The notes beneath the pieces were generated by a model. The model had not been told where the DNA came from, did not search any database, and saw only the letters and a list, made by a program, of their open reading frames with translations. A stretch of 64,000 bases of DNA, taken from the NCBI RefSeq assembly GCF_003664325.1, contig NZ_RCDA01000001.1:620001-684000 (forward strand), written 5' to 3'. This DNA comes from Alkalispirillum mobile (GTDB taxonomy: Bacteria; Pseudomonadota; Gammaproteobacteria; Nitrococcales; Halorhodospiraceae). Of this stretch, positions 39,308 through 47,686 are shown in pieces; positions within the stretch are counted from its first letter, which is position 1; each line of letters starts with the position of its first letter. The translations under genes and the position numbers were made by a program.

Positions 39308-40672
39308 TCAGCTGCCGAACAGGCGCGCCAGGTCGTTGTAGAAGGCCAGGCCCATGAGCAGGAAAATCAGTAGCAGACCCACCTGCTGACCAATGGCCTG
39401 GGCGTGCTCTGATAGCGGCTTGCCCCGCACGGCCTCGACAGCGAAATAAAGCAAGTGTCCCCCATCCAGCACCGGGATGGGCAACAGGTTGATAATCCCA
39501 AGGCTGATACTGACGATGGCGAGAAAGCCAAGGAAGGGTACCACGCCCAAGGCCGCCGTATCGCCCGCGAACTGACCGATTGTCAGCGGTCCGCTCAGGT
39601 TCTGCAGCGACGCCTGGCCAATCACCATGCGCCCCAGGATCTTGACGGTCAGCACGCTCGCGTCCCACGTGGCGCTCAGCCCATGGCCCAGGGCACCGAC
39701 CGGCCCGTACTGCACCTCGCGATACAGGCGGTCATAGGCCCCTTCCGGCACCTCCGGCGCCACCCCGAGCTGGCCGATCGTGCGCCCCCCGGCCTCGGCA
39801 CTGTCGAGTTCCGGGCGCAGGGTCTCGCGCTCCCCGTTACGCTCCACCACCAGGGTCAGCGTCTGCCCCGGGCTTTGCTCGATGTGGCGAACCAGGTCAC
39901 GCCACTCGCCCACCGGCTCGCCCTCGGCCTCGATGATCCGGTCGCCGGGTTGGAGCCCGGCACGGGCCGCCGGCCCGCTGTCCACCACCCGGCCGAGCAC
40001 CGGCTCTAGCGGCGGCATCCAGGTCTGGAAGCCGGCCTGGGCCAGTAAATTGTCCGCCCGGCCGAGCTCGCCGGCCAGGGTCATGTCCAGCACCAGGCTA
40101 CGGCGCTGCCCGGCCTCGTCCTGCACCTCGACCGGGATATCGGACCGGTTGAACCCGGCATCCACCAAAGCCATGGCGGCCCGCTGCCAGTTCGGGGTCT
40201 CCCGGCCGTCAATGGCCAGCAGCTCATCGCCTTCCTGAAGCCCGGCTTCCGCTGCCGGCGTATTCTCGGTCACCGGCCCGAGCACCGGACGCAGCTCGGT
40301 GGTGCCAATCATTCCGATCGCCATGTAGGCAAGCACCGCGAACAGGAAATTGAACAGCGGCCCGGCCAGCACCACCGCCGTCCGCTTGTAGAGCGGCTGC
40401 GCATTGAACGCCCGGTGGCGCTCCTCGCCCGGGACATCCCCTTCGCGCTCGTCGAGCATCTTGACGTAGCCGCCCAGCGGCACGGCAGCGATCACGTACT
40501 CGGTGCGATCCGCGCCCCGGGTCCAGCGCAGCAAGGGCTTGCCGAAGCCCACCGAGAAACGCAGCACCTTGATACCGGCCCGCCGCGCCACCCAGTAGTG
40601 CCCGAACTCGTGCACCGTGACCAGGATGCCGATGGCCACGACAAACGCCAGGATGCTCCAGAGGATGCCCAT
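39308..40672 (-). CDS. rseP: Site-2 protease RseP
   Basis: 454 residues. The zinc site HEFGH is at 21-25 in the first membrane helix, with NLLPIPVLDGGHL in the penultimate one. Two PDZ domains lie between (about 125-290). RseP cuts the anti-sigma factor RseA and remnant signal peptides inside the membrane. It sits between dxr and bamA, the canonical place. Confidence 0.96.
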   Translation of the reverse strand: MGILWSILAFVVAIGILVTVHEFGHYWVARRAGIKVLRFSVGFGKPLLRWTRGADRTEYVIAAVPLGGYVKMLDEREGDVPGEERHRAFNAQPLYKRTAVVLAGPLFNFLFAVLAYMAIGMIGTTELRPVLGPVTENTPAAEAGLQEGDELLAIDGRETPNWQRAAMALVDAGFNRSDIPVEVQDEAGQRRSLVLDMTLAGELGRADNLLAQAGFQTWMPPLEPVLGRVVDSGPAARAGLQPGDRIIEAEGEPVGEWRDLVRHIEQSPGQTLTLVVERNGERETLRPELDSAEAGGRTIGQLGVAPEVPEGAYDRLYREVQYGPVGALGHGLSATWDASVLTVKILGRMVIGQASLQNLSGPLTIGQFAGDTAALGVVPFLGFLAIVSISLGIINLLPIPVLDGGHLLYFAVEAVRGKPLSEHAQAIGQQVGLLLIFLLMGLAFYNDLARLFGS

Positions 40673-40678
40673 CGTTCG

Positions 40679-41887
40679 TTATACCACCTGTTCTCGAAGG
40701 GCCTGCCCGGCCATTGTTCGCGCCTCCGCGTCCACCGCCCGGATGGCCTCGACACTGTTTGCGGAGGCCCCGCCCGCATTCATCCGCTCCAGAACGGCAG
40801 CCACCACGGTCGTGATGGCCGTGTAACCGATCCGGCCGTCCAGGAAGGCCTGGACCGCGATCTCGTTGGCGGCATTCAGTACCGCACAGGCATCGCCGCC
40901 CGCTTCGAGGGCATCGTAGGCCAGCTGCAGGCAGGGGAAGCGTTGCGGATCCGGCTGCTCGAAGTCCAGCCGTCCCATTGCCGTCAGATCCAGCGGGGCC
41001 ACGCCGGATTCCAACCGCTCCGGCCACCCGAGGGCGTGCGCGATGGGAATACGCATGTCCGGCTGCCCCAGCTGCGCCAACATGGAGCCGTCACGGTATT
41101 CCACCAGCGAATGCACAATGCTCTGTGGATGAATGACCACATCGACCCGGCGGGGTTCCGCGCTGAATAGCCGACAGGCCTCGATCAGCTCCAAACCCTT
41201 GTTCATCATCGTCGCCGAGTCGACGGAAATCTTCCGCCCCATGGACCAGTTAGGGTGGGCACAGGCCTCATCCGGCGTGACCCGAACCAGGGTGTCGGGC
41301 GCCCGGGTACGAAACGGCCCGCCGGAGGCGGTCAAAATCAGGCGGCGGACCCCAAGGCTGTCCAGATCGCGGGCCGGGTAAGCATCGGGCAGGCACTGGA
41401 AGATGGCGTTGTGCTCGCTGTCCACCGGCAGCACCACGGCGCCGTGGGCACGCGCTTCGGCCATGAACAGCTCGCCGGCCATCACCAGCACCTCCTTGTT
41501 GGCGAGCAGAATCCGGCGCCCTTGCCGCGCTGCCGCCAGGGTCGGCAAAAGACCGGCGGCCCCGACGATGGCGGCTACCACACAGTCGACGCCCTCCACT
41601 TCCGCGGCCTGCATCAGCCCCGCCTCGCCGCCCTCCACCCGGGTGCCGGGCAAGTCGGCGTTGAGTTCGCGGTAGAGCGCCTGCGCGGCTGCCGGATCGG
41701 CCATGACCGCCAACTCCGGCCGGAACTGACGGCAGAGCCGGGCCATGCCCTTCACATCGCGATGGGCTGCCAGGGCGCGGACACGGAACCGCCCCGGGTG
41801 CCGCGCCACCACATCCAGTGTGCTGGTGCCAATGGAGCCGGTGGCTCCAAGGATGCTCAGTCCAGTTACAGCGTCGTGTGCCACCAT
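40679..41887 (-). CDS. dxr: 1-deoxy-D-xylulose 5-phosphate reductoisomerase
   Basis: 402 residues. It makes 2-C-methylerythritol 4-phosphate with NADPH. The NADPH motif [10 protein letters not shown] is at about 14-23, the acidic metal ligands are in [14 protein letters not shown], and the flexible loop [21 protein letters not shown] is present. The start overlaps the cdsA stop by 22 bases. With IspD and IspF this window encodes three steps of the pathway. Confidence 0.97.
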   Translation of the reverse strand: MVAHDAVTGLSILGATGSIGTSTLDVVARHPGRFRVRALAAHRDVKGMARLCRQFRPELAVMADPAAAQALYRELNADLPGTRVEGGEAGLMQAAEVEGVDCVVAAIVGAAGLLPTLAAARQGRRILLANKEVLVMAGELFMAEARAHGAVVLPVDSEHNAIFQCLPDAYPARDLDSLGVRRLILTASGGPFRTRAPDTLVRVTPDEACAHPNWSMGRKISVDSATMMNKGLELIEACRLFSAEPRRVDVVIHPQSIVHSLVEYRDGSMLAQLGQPDMRIPIAHALGWPERLESGVAPLDLTAMGRLDFEQPDPQRFPCLQLAYDALEAGGDACAVLNAANEIAVQAFLDGRIGYTAITTVVAAVLERMNAGGASANSVEAIRAVDAEARTMAGQALREQVV

Positions 41888-42696
41888 GCCAGTCCCATTG
41901 CCAACAGGGGCGCCGCGGCCGTCAGGCTGTCAATCCGGTCGAGAATGCCGCCATGCCCCGGCAGCATGTTACCGCTGTCCTTGATACCGCGCCGCCGCTT
42001 CAACATGCTCTCGAAAAGGTCTCCAACCACCGACACGGCCACGGTTAACAGGATGAGGACCACCAGGGGAAGCAGCCCGGGCGCCGGTACCCGGAACAGC
42101 GCGAGCAGCAACAGTCCCGATACCGTGGCGGCGATCAGACCGCCCGCAACCCCCTCCCAGCTCTTGCCCGGGCTGACCCGGGGCGCCAGCTTCCGCCGGC
42201 CAAGGGCACGCCCGGCGAAATAGGCACCGGTATCCGCCCCCCAGACCAGTACGAAGAGGAATGTAATCCAGAACCCACCGTGCGCGGTCCCGCCTTGAAG
42301 CCAGAGCAGGCCCATCCAGGCCGGCCAGAACACGCACCAGCCCACGCCGACCAGCAGCGCATCGGAGAGCTCACCCGCGGGGTCGGAACGGCTGCTGTAG
42401 CGCAGCACCCAAGCCAGTGCCACCAGCCACCACAGAGCCCCGAAGACAAGCACGGGGAGCATGGCGCCGCCGGAACGGAACCAGGCCCACCCGGCCAGCA
42501 GGGTCAGCGCCAGCCCGACCAGCCAGGCCAGGCGGGCGGGCAGCCGGTTGTTGTGGAAAAAACCGGACCACTCCCAGGCTGCCAGTAACGTCACCACCGC
42601 GTAGAGCAGCGCAACGGCCTGCAGGGGCCAGCCCCAGACGGCCCAGAGCACCAGCGGGATCAACACCGCAGCGGTCAACAGGCGCTGTTTAAGCAC
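41866..42696 (-). CDS. cdsA: Phosphatidate cytidylyltransferase
   Basis: 276 residues from the GTG at 42694-42696, overlapping the uppS stop by eight bases; the 104-codon upstream extension lies antiphase within uppS. It makes CDP-diacylglycerol for phospholipids. A string of hydrophobic helices ends in the signature [13 protein letters not shown] with [25 protein letters not shown] in two stretches. The uppS-cdsA-dxr-rseP order is canonical apart from local permutation. Confidence 0.95.
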   Translation of the reverse strand: MLKQRLLTAAVLIPLVLWAVWGWPLQAVALLYAVVTLLAAWEWSGFFHNNRLPARLAWLVGLALTLLAGWAWFRSGGAMLPVLVFGALWWLVALAWVLRYSSRSDPAGELSDALLVGVGWCVFWPAWMGLLWLQGGTAHGGFWITFLFVLVWGADTGAYFAGRALGRRKLAPRVSPGKSWEGVAGGLIAATVSGLLLLALFRVPAPGLLPLVVLILLTVAVSVVGDLFESMLKRRRGIKDSGNMLPGHGGILDRIDSLTAAAPLLAMGLAWWHTTL

Positions 42697-43471
42697 GGCC
42701 CGACTCCCTCCCCTCGACCTGTTCGGAAGTCTGCCCGAACCGCCGCTCGCGACCGGCAAAGTCGGAGAACGCCTCGTCCAGGTCCGCAGGGGTGAAGTCA
42801 GGCCAAAGCACAGGGGTAAAATAGAGTTCGGTATACGCCAGTTGCCAGAGCATAAAGTTACTGATCCGGCGCTCGCCGCCCGTGCGGATAAACAGATCCG
42901 GCTCCGGCAACTCTGCCAGGCAGACCTCCTGCCCGAGGCGCTCGGGGGTGATCTCCTCCGGCCGCAGTGCACCCGCCTGAACCGCCTCGGCGAGCCGCCG
43001 CGCCGCACTGGAGATATCCCACCGGCCGCCGTAGCTGGCAGCGATGTTCAATTGCAAACCGGAATTGTCGCGGGTCAGCCGTTCGGCCTCGAGGAGCCGC
43101 TGCTGCAGACGGCGGGGGAAATCCTCGCGCGCGCCCATGAAGCGCAACCGCACGTTATTCCGGTGCAAACGCTCGGATTCCCTGTCCAGCGTGCTGAGAA
43201 ACAGCTCCATCAACACCCGAACCTCGGTCCGGGGCCGACGCCAGTTCTCGCTGCTGAACGCGAACAGGGTCAACGCATGGATACCGCGCTGGCCACAATA
43301 CTCCACGATCTTGCGAACGGTCTTGGCACCCGCCCGGTGCCCGGCATGCCGGGCCATCCCGCGGCCGCGGGCCCAGCGCCCGTTACCATCCATGATAATC
43401 GCCACATGTTCAGGCAAGGACCTGGCAGCCTGGCCCTGCACCCCTGCCGCGGTATCTCTGCGCATTGCCAT
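42689..43471 (-). CDS. uppS: Undecaprenyl diphosphate synthase
   Basis: 260 residues from the ATG at 43469-43471; a second ATG two codons later is equally possible. A cis-prenyltransferase making the C55 lipid carrier for peptidoglycan and lipopolysaccharide. Catalytic aspartate in AIIMDGNGRWA, then GHRAGAKTVR, LTLFAFSSENWRRP, and the late PDLFIRTGGERRISNF. The upstream start codons of the frame precede family similarity. Confidence 0.96.
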   Translation of the reverse strand: MAMRRDTAAGVQGQAARSLPEHVAIIMDGNGRWARGRGMARHAGHRAGAKTVRKIVEYCGQRGIHALTLFAFSSENWRRPRTEVRVLMELFLSTLDRESERLHRNNVRLRFMGAREDFPRRLQQRLLEAERLTRDNSGLQLNIAASYGGRWDISSAARRLAEAVQAGALRPEEITPERLGQEVCLAELPEPDLFIRTGGERRISNFMLWQLAYTELYFTPVLWPDFTPADLDEAFSDFAGRERRFGQTSEQVEGRESGRA

Positions 43472-43514
43472 CCCGGATTGTGGGGCGGGGTACCACCCCG
43501 GACAAACAGCAAGA

Positions 43515-43540
43515 CCCCGGCGGCGTGCACGCCGGCGGGG
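43515..43540 (-). terminator. Hairpin terminator downstream of frr
   Basis: A near-perfect 26-base palindrome (12 of 13 pairs) lies 60 bases beyond the frr stop. On the minus strand it is followed by TCTTGCTGTTTGTC, half T. It may end or attenuate transcription between frr and uppS. Confidence 0.55.
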
Positions 43541-43599
43541 CCTGCCCGGATCCGACCGGGCGCCGCGGGCCCGGCTCATGCGCGAGTCTCGACTCGCGC

Positions 43600-44157
43600 T
43601 CAGATCTCCATCAATTCCTTCTCTTTCTCCTGAAGAATGCTGTCCACCTCACCGGTGTACTTGTCGGTGAGCTTCTGGATGGCATCCTCACCCCCGCGCT
43701 CCTCGTCCTCGCTGATCTCCTTCTCTTTCAGGAGCTCCTTGAGGTCGGAGTTGGCGTCGCGACGGATATTGCGGATGGCGACCTTGGCCTGCTCCCCCTC
43801 GCTGCGCACGACCTTGACCAGTTCCTTGCGGCGGTCCTCGGTCAGCGGCGGCATGGGCACGCGGATCACCGTACCCGCGGTATTCGGCGTGAGGCCGAGA
43901 TCGGAGCTGAGGATCGCCTTCTCCACCACGGGCACCATGCTCTTCTCGAAGGGGATCACCGACAGCGTCCGGGCATCCTCCACCTTGACCGATGCCGCCT
44001 GGTTCAGCGGCACTTCGGTACCGTAGTAGGACACGGTCACGTGGTCCAGCAGGTTGGTATTGGCGCGACCGGTGCGGATCTTGCGAAGCTCGGCCCGGAA
44101 GGACTCGATGCTCTTTTTCATCCGCGTCTCGGCGTCTTTACGAATCTCGTCAATCAC
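43600..44157 (-). CDS. frr: Ribosome recycling factor
   Basis: 185 residues, exactly the family size, with a GTG start overlapping the pyrH stop as GTGA. It splits post-termination ribosomes with EF-G. The three-helix bundle carries the typical [17 protein letters not shown] and VRNIRRDAN-like ([14 protein letters not shown]) segments and [17 protein letters not shown]. The rpsB-tsf-pyrH-frr order is the universal one. Confidence 0.97.
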   Translation of the reverse strand: MIDEIRKDAETRMKKSIESFRAELRKIRTGRANTNLLDHVTVSYYGTEVPLNQAASVKVEDARTLSVIPFEKSMVPVVEKAILSSDLGLTPNTAGTVIRVPMPPLTEDRRKELVKVVRSEGEQAKVAIRNIRRDANSDLKELLKEKEISEDEERGGEDAIQKLTDKYTGEVDSILQEKEKELMEI

Positions 44158-44882
44158 TGATCGTCTCCCCTCTCGACGATGGTGCCGGTGCGCTGGCCGG
44201 TGACCACATCCACCAGGGCGCCCGGAGAGGTAATATCAAACACCATGATGCGCATATTCTGGTCCCGGCACAGCACCACGGCCGTGGCGTCCATCACCAT
44301 CAGACGCTCTTCCAGAACCTGATCGTAAGTCAATAATTCGTAACGGCGGGCATTGGGGTCCTCGGTGGGATCGGCGGAGTAGACCCCGTCGACCTTGGTC
44401 CCCTTGAGCATGATGTCGGCGCCGACCTCGATGGCCCGCAGGCTCGCGGCCGAGTCGGTGGTAAAGAATGGATTGCCGGTGCCGGCGGCGAAGACCACCA
44501 CACGGCCCTTTTCCAGGTGCCGGACGGCGCGCCGGCGGATGTAGTCCTCGCAGACCTGGTTGATCTTGACCGCGGACATCACCCGGCAGTAGATCCCCTC
44601 ATGCTCCAGGGCATCCTGTAGCGCCAGCCCGTTCATCACGGTGGCGAGCATGCCCATGTGATCGGCGGTTACCCGATCCATCCCGGCGGCGGCCAGGCCT
44701 GCACCGCGGAAGATGTTGCCGCCCCCGATAACCAGGGCGACTTCCACGCCCATGCGGCTGATCTCGCCCACCTCGTGGGCGATCCGCCGGATCACCTCCG
44801 GGCTGATACCGTAGGCAGAGTCCCCCATCAGGGCCTCGCCGCTGAGCTTGAGAAGAATGCGTTTGTACTTGGGCTGGCTCAT
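44154..44882 (-). CDS. pyrH: UMP kinase
   Basis: 242 residues from the ATG at 44880-44882 ([18 protein letters not shown]); the 25 upstream codons run back into the tsf spacer. It phosphorylates UMP and belongs to the amino-acid-kinase fold, with [10 protein letters not shown], the [16 protein letters not shown] segment and [15 protein letters not shown]. Allosteric control by GTP and UTP is typical of the family. Confidence 0.97.
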   Translation of the reverse strand: MSQPKYKRILLKLSGEALMGDSAYGISPEVIRRIAHEVGEISRMGVEVALVIGGGNIFRGAGLAAAGMDRVTADHMGMLATVMNGLALQDALEHEGIYCRVMSAVKINQVCEDYIRRRAVRHLEKGRVVVFAAGTGNPFFTTDSAASLRAIEVGADIMLKGTKVDGVYSADPTEDPNARRYELLTYDQVLEERLMVMDATAVVLCRDQNMRIMVFDITSPGALVDVVTGQRTGTIVERGDDQ

Positions 44883-44918
44883 GCTGGTACCCCTGTCGTC
44901 CGGCTGAAGTATACAGGA

Positions 44919-44936
44919 CGCCCCACTCCCGGGGCG
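44919..44936 (-). repeat. Stem-loop between tsf and pyrH
   Basis: A 6-base stem (44919-44924 with 44931-44936), extended by three more pairs beyond one mismatch, stands between the tsf stop and the pyrH start. It is GC-rich and followed on the minus strand by TCCTGTATACTTC, so partial attenuation is possible. Confidence 0.35.
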
Positions 44937-44957
44937 CCCCTGTTCAGGCCTGGACAA

Positions 44958-45836
44958 TCAGGAACCGCGCGCCTGCGCCATCACCTCTTCGGCGAAGTTC
45001 TCTTCCTTCTTCTCCTTGCCCTCGCCCACCTCGTAGCGGACGAAGCGGACTACCTTCGCACCGGCGGCCTTCAGCAGATCGCCAACGCTCTGGTCCGGAT
45101 CCTTGACGAAGGGCTGACCGACCAGGGTCTGCTCGTTGATAAACTTCTTCAGGCGACCCTGGACCATCTTTTCGATGATCTCTTCAGGCTTGCCGGACTC
45201 ACGGGCCTGCTCCACCAGAATGGCCTTCTCTTTCTCGACCACGTCGGCGGGCATGTCGTCCTCGGAGACGCAGGCCGGCTTGCTGGCGGCGATGTGCATG
45301 GCCACGTCACGGGCCAGCTGCTCGTCGCCACCCTCCAGCTCCACCATCACGCCGATGCGGCTGCCGTGCAGGTACTGAGCGACGGTGTTGCCACTGCTGC
45401 CGAACCGCACGAACCGGCGCACCTGGATGTTCTCGCCGATCTTGGCGACCAGCTCCTTGGTGGCCATCGCCAGGTCCTGACCGTCCAGCGTGCAGGCCAT
45501 CAGGCCGTCCAGGTCCTCGGGCTTCTCGTCCAGCGCCAGTGCGGCCACGCCGTTGGCGAAGTTCAGGAAGTCATCGCCCTTGGCAACGAAATCGGTCTCG
45601 CTGTTGATCTCGACCAGCACGCCGCTGTGACCATCATCGCTGCGCTTGGAGGCAATGATGCCCTCGGCGGCGATGCGGCCGGACTTCTTGTCGGCCTTGG
45701 CCAGGCCCTTTTTGCGCATGTGCTCAACGGCGGCCTCGAGGTCACCGTCGGTCTCCACCAGCGCCTTCTTGCACTCCATCATGCCGGAGCCGGTGCGCTC
45801 GCGGAGCTGCTTAACCAGAGATGCGGAAATCGCCAT
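44958..45836 (-). CDS. tsf: Elongation factor Ts
   Basis: 292 residues. It is the nucleotide exchange factor for EF-Tu. The N-terminal UBA-like domain ([19 protein letters not shown]), the [10 protein letters not shown] contact motif and the core repeats are complete. Co-transcribed with rpsB, from which it is separated by 87 bases with a hairpin. Confidence 0.98.
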   Translation of the reverse strand: MAISASLVKQLRERTGSGMMECKKALVETDGDLEAAVEHMRKKGLAKADKKSGRIAAEGIIASKRSDDGHSGVLVEINSETDFVAKGDDFLNFANGVAALALDEKPEDLDGLMACTLDGQDLAMATKELVAKIGENIQVRRFVRFGSSGNTVAQYLHGSRIGVMVELEGGDEQLARDVAMHIAASKPACVSEDDMPADVVEKEKAILVEQARESGKPEEIIEKMVQGRLKKFINEQTLVGQPFVKDPDQSVGDLLKAAGAKVVRFVRYEVGEGKEKKEENFAEEVMAQARGS

Positions 45837-45866
45837 GGTGCCTTACCCCTTAATGTCTGGTTTGGA

Positions 45867-45890
45867 CGCGGCGGGTGCTGCCCCGCCGCG
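45867..45890 (-). repeat. Stem-loop in the rpsB-tsf spacer
   Basis: A perfect 9-base stem (45867-45875 with 45882-45890) and 6-base loop lies between rpsB and tsf. E. coli has an attenuating hairpin in the same spacer. No U tract follows here, so partial termination or mRNA processing is as likely. Confidence 0.55.
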
Positions 45891-45923
45891 CACTGTCAGT
45901 TGAATGCCGGGTGCCCCGGCGAT

Positions 45924-46670
45924 TCAGCCCTGCTGCTCGCTGGCCTCGTCCACCTCGACGAAGTCGTCATCGCCGGTGGGACGGGCGGTGGCCGTCTTGG
46001 CCTCCAGCACGGCATCGGCCGCACCGCGCAGGTAGAGCTGGATGGCGCGGATGGCATCGTCGTTACCGGGAATGACGTAGTCCACCTCACGCGGGGAGTT
46101 GTTGGTGTCGACCACGGCCACCACCGGGATACCCAGCTTGCGGGCTTCCTGGATGGCGATGTGCTCGAAGCCCACGTCGATCACGAACAGCGCGTCGGGC
46201 AGCCCGTTCATGTCCTTGATGCCGGACAGGGTGCGGTTCAGCTTTTCCTTTTCCCGGGTCAGGGACAGGGCCTCGCGCTTGGTGAGCTTGTCGAAGGTGC
46301 CGTCCTCGGCCTGGGCCTCCAGGTCCTTCAGGCGGCGGATGGAGACCTTCACGGTGCGGAAGTTGGTGAGCATCCCGCCCAGCCAGCGGTGGTCGACGTA
46401 GGGCATGCCGCAGCGGCTGGCCTCTTCACGCACGGCCTTGCGGGCGGAGCGCTTGGTGCCCACGAACATCACCTTGCCACCCTCGGCGGCCAGGCGGCCG
46501 ATGTAGTTCATCGCCTCCTGGTACAGGGGCAGGGTCTTTTCCAGGTTGACGATGTGGATCTTGTTGCGTTGACCGAAGATGTAGGGGGCCATCTTCGGGT
46601 CCCAGTAACGGGTCTGGTGGCCGAAATGAACGCCGGCCTCCAGCATGTCACGCATGCTGACAGTTGCCAT
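45924..46670 (-). CDS. rpsB: 30S ribosomal protein S2
   Basis: 248 residues with the family start [20 protein letters not shown], the [12 protein letters not shown] and [14 protein letters not shown] segments. An acidic tail (about 235-248) is present. Transcription probably starts from the strong promoter at 46831-46859, giving a leader of about 150 bases in which S2 autoregulation would act; AGGAG precedes the ATG. Confidence 0.98.
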   Translation of the reverse strand: MATVSMRDMLEAGVHFGHQTRYWDPKMAPYIFGQRNKIHIVNLEKTLPLYQEAMNYIGRLAAEGGKVMFVGTKRSARKAVREEASRCGMPYVDHRWLGGMLTNFRTVKVSIRRLKDLEAQAEDGTFDKLTKREALSLTREKEKLNRTLSGIKDMNGLPDALFVIDVGFEHIAIQEARKLGIPVVAVVDTNNSPREVDYVIPGNDDAIRAIQLYLRGAADAVLEAKTATARPTGDDDFVEVDEASEQQG

Positions 46671-46830
46671 GATATAAACTCCTGATTTTACGGGTTACGC
46701 CTCCATGCACCCTCCCGCGACGACCCCCGGCGGCGAGCCGCTGGGGCACCCGGCCGCGAGTGCCGGTGCATGTGTGTAGTTGCTGCCGGTTTACTGATGG
46801 GCAGCGGGTATTTGCCTGAATGGCCGGCGC

Positions 46831-46859
46831 TTTATACCATACTCGGCCCGCCGCCACAA
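46831..46859 (-). promoter_or_regulatory. rpsB promoter
   Basis: On the minus strand TTGTGG (46854-46859), a 17-base spacer and TATAAA (46831-46836) make a near-consensus sigma-70 promoter about 160 bases upstream of rpsB. It lies in the gap with the divergent map gene, whose own promoter must overlap this region. Confidence 0.7.
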
Positions 46860-46915
46860 TTTGCCTGAAGCCCGGCCCCGGCCAACGAGGCCGCGCCGTG
46901 ATACCATTCGCTGCC

Positions 46916-47683
46916 ATGAGCGTAATCATCAAAACCCCGGAAGAGATCGAGCGCATGCGCGAGGCCGGCCGCGTGGCCGCCAGCGTATTGGACATGATCG
47001 GCGAGCACGTCAAGCCCGGTGTCACCACCGAGCACCTGGACGCCCTCTGCCACGATTACATGGAGAACGAGTTGGGTGTCATTCCGGCCCCGCTCAATTA
47101 CCGCGGCTTCCCCAAGGCCACCTGCACCTCCGTGAACCACGTGGTCTGCCACGGCATCCCGGGCCCGAAAAAACTGCGCAAGGGCGACATACTCAACATC
47201 GACATCACCGTCATCAAGGATGGCTGGCACGGCGATACCAGCCGGATGTTTTACGTCGGAGAGCCGAGCATCAAGGCCCGGCGGCTGGTGGAGATCACCA
47301 AAGAGTGTCTCTGGGAAGGCATCGAGGCGGTGCGCCCCGGCGCCACGCTGGGCGACATCGGCCACGCGATCCAACAGTGGGCCGAGAAACACAACTTTTC
47401 CATCGTGCGCGAATACTGCGGCCACGGCATTGGCCAGAGCTTCCACGAAGATCCGCAGGTGCTGCACTACGGCAATCCCGGCGAAGGCCTGCGCCTGGAG
47501 GAAGGCATGACCTTCACCATCGAGCCGATGGTCAACGCCGGCAAGCCGGGCACCAAGCTGCTGCGTGACAACTGGACCGCCGTCACCCGGGATCGCAGCC
47601 TCTCGGCCCAGTGGGAGCACACCCTGGCGGTCACCGCGGACGGTTACGACATCCTGACGGTCACCGACCAGTACCCCGGCTGA
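46916..47683 (+). CDS. map: Methionine aminopeptidase, type I
   Basis: 255 residues from the ATG at 46916 (MSVIIKTPEEIERMREAG); the 32 codons before it run over the rpsB promoter. It removes the initiator methionine. The five metal ligands fall in NIDITVIKDGWHGDTSRM (two aspartates), CGHGIGQSFHE (histidine), FTIEPMVN (glutamate) and the late QWEHTLAV (glutamate). Divergent to rpsB and followed by glnD by 3 bases. Confidence 0.97.
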   Translation: MSVIIKTPEEIERMREAGRVAASVLDMIGEHVKPGVTTEHLDALCHDYMENELGVIPAPLNYRGFPKATCTSVNHVVCHGIPGPKKLRKGDILNIDITVIKDGWHGDTSRMFYVGEPSIKARRLVEITKECLWEGIEAVRPGATLGDIGHAIQQWAEKHNFSIVREYCGHGIGQSFHEDPQVLHYGNPGEGLRLEEGMTFTIEPMVNAGKPGTKLLRDNWTAVTRDRSLSAQWEHTLAVTADGYDILTVTDQYPG

Positions 47684-47686
47684 TCC

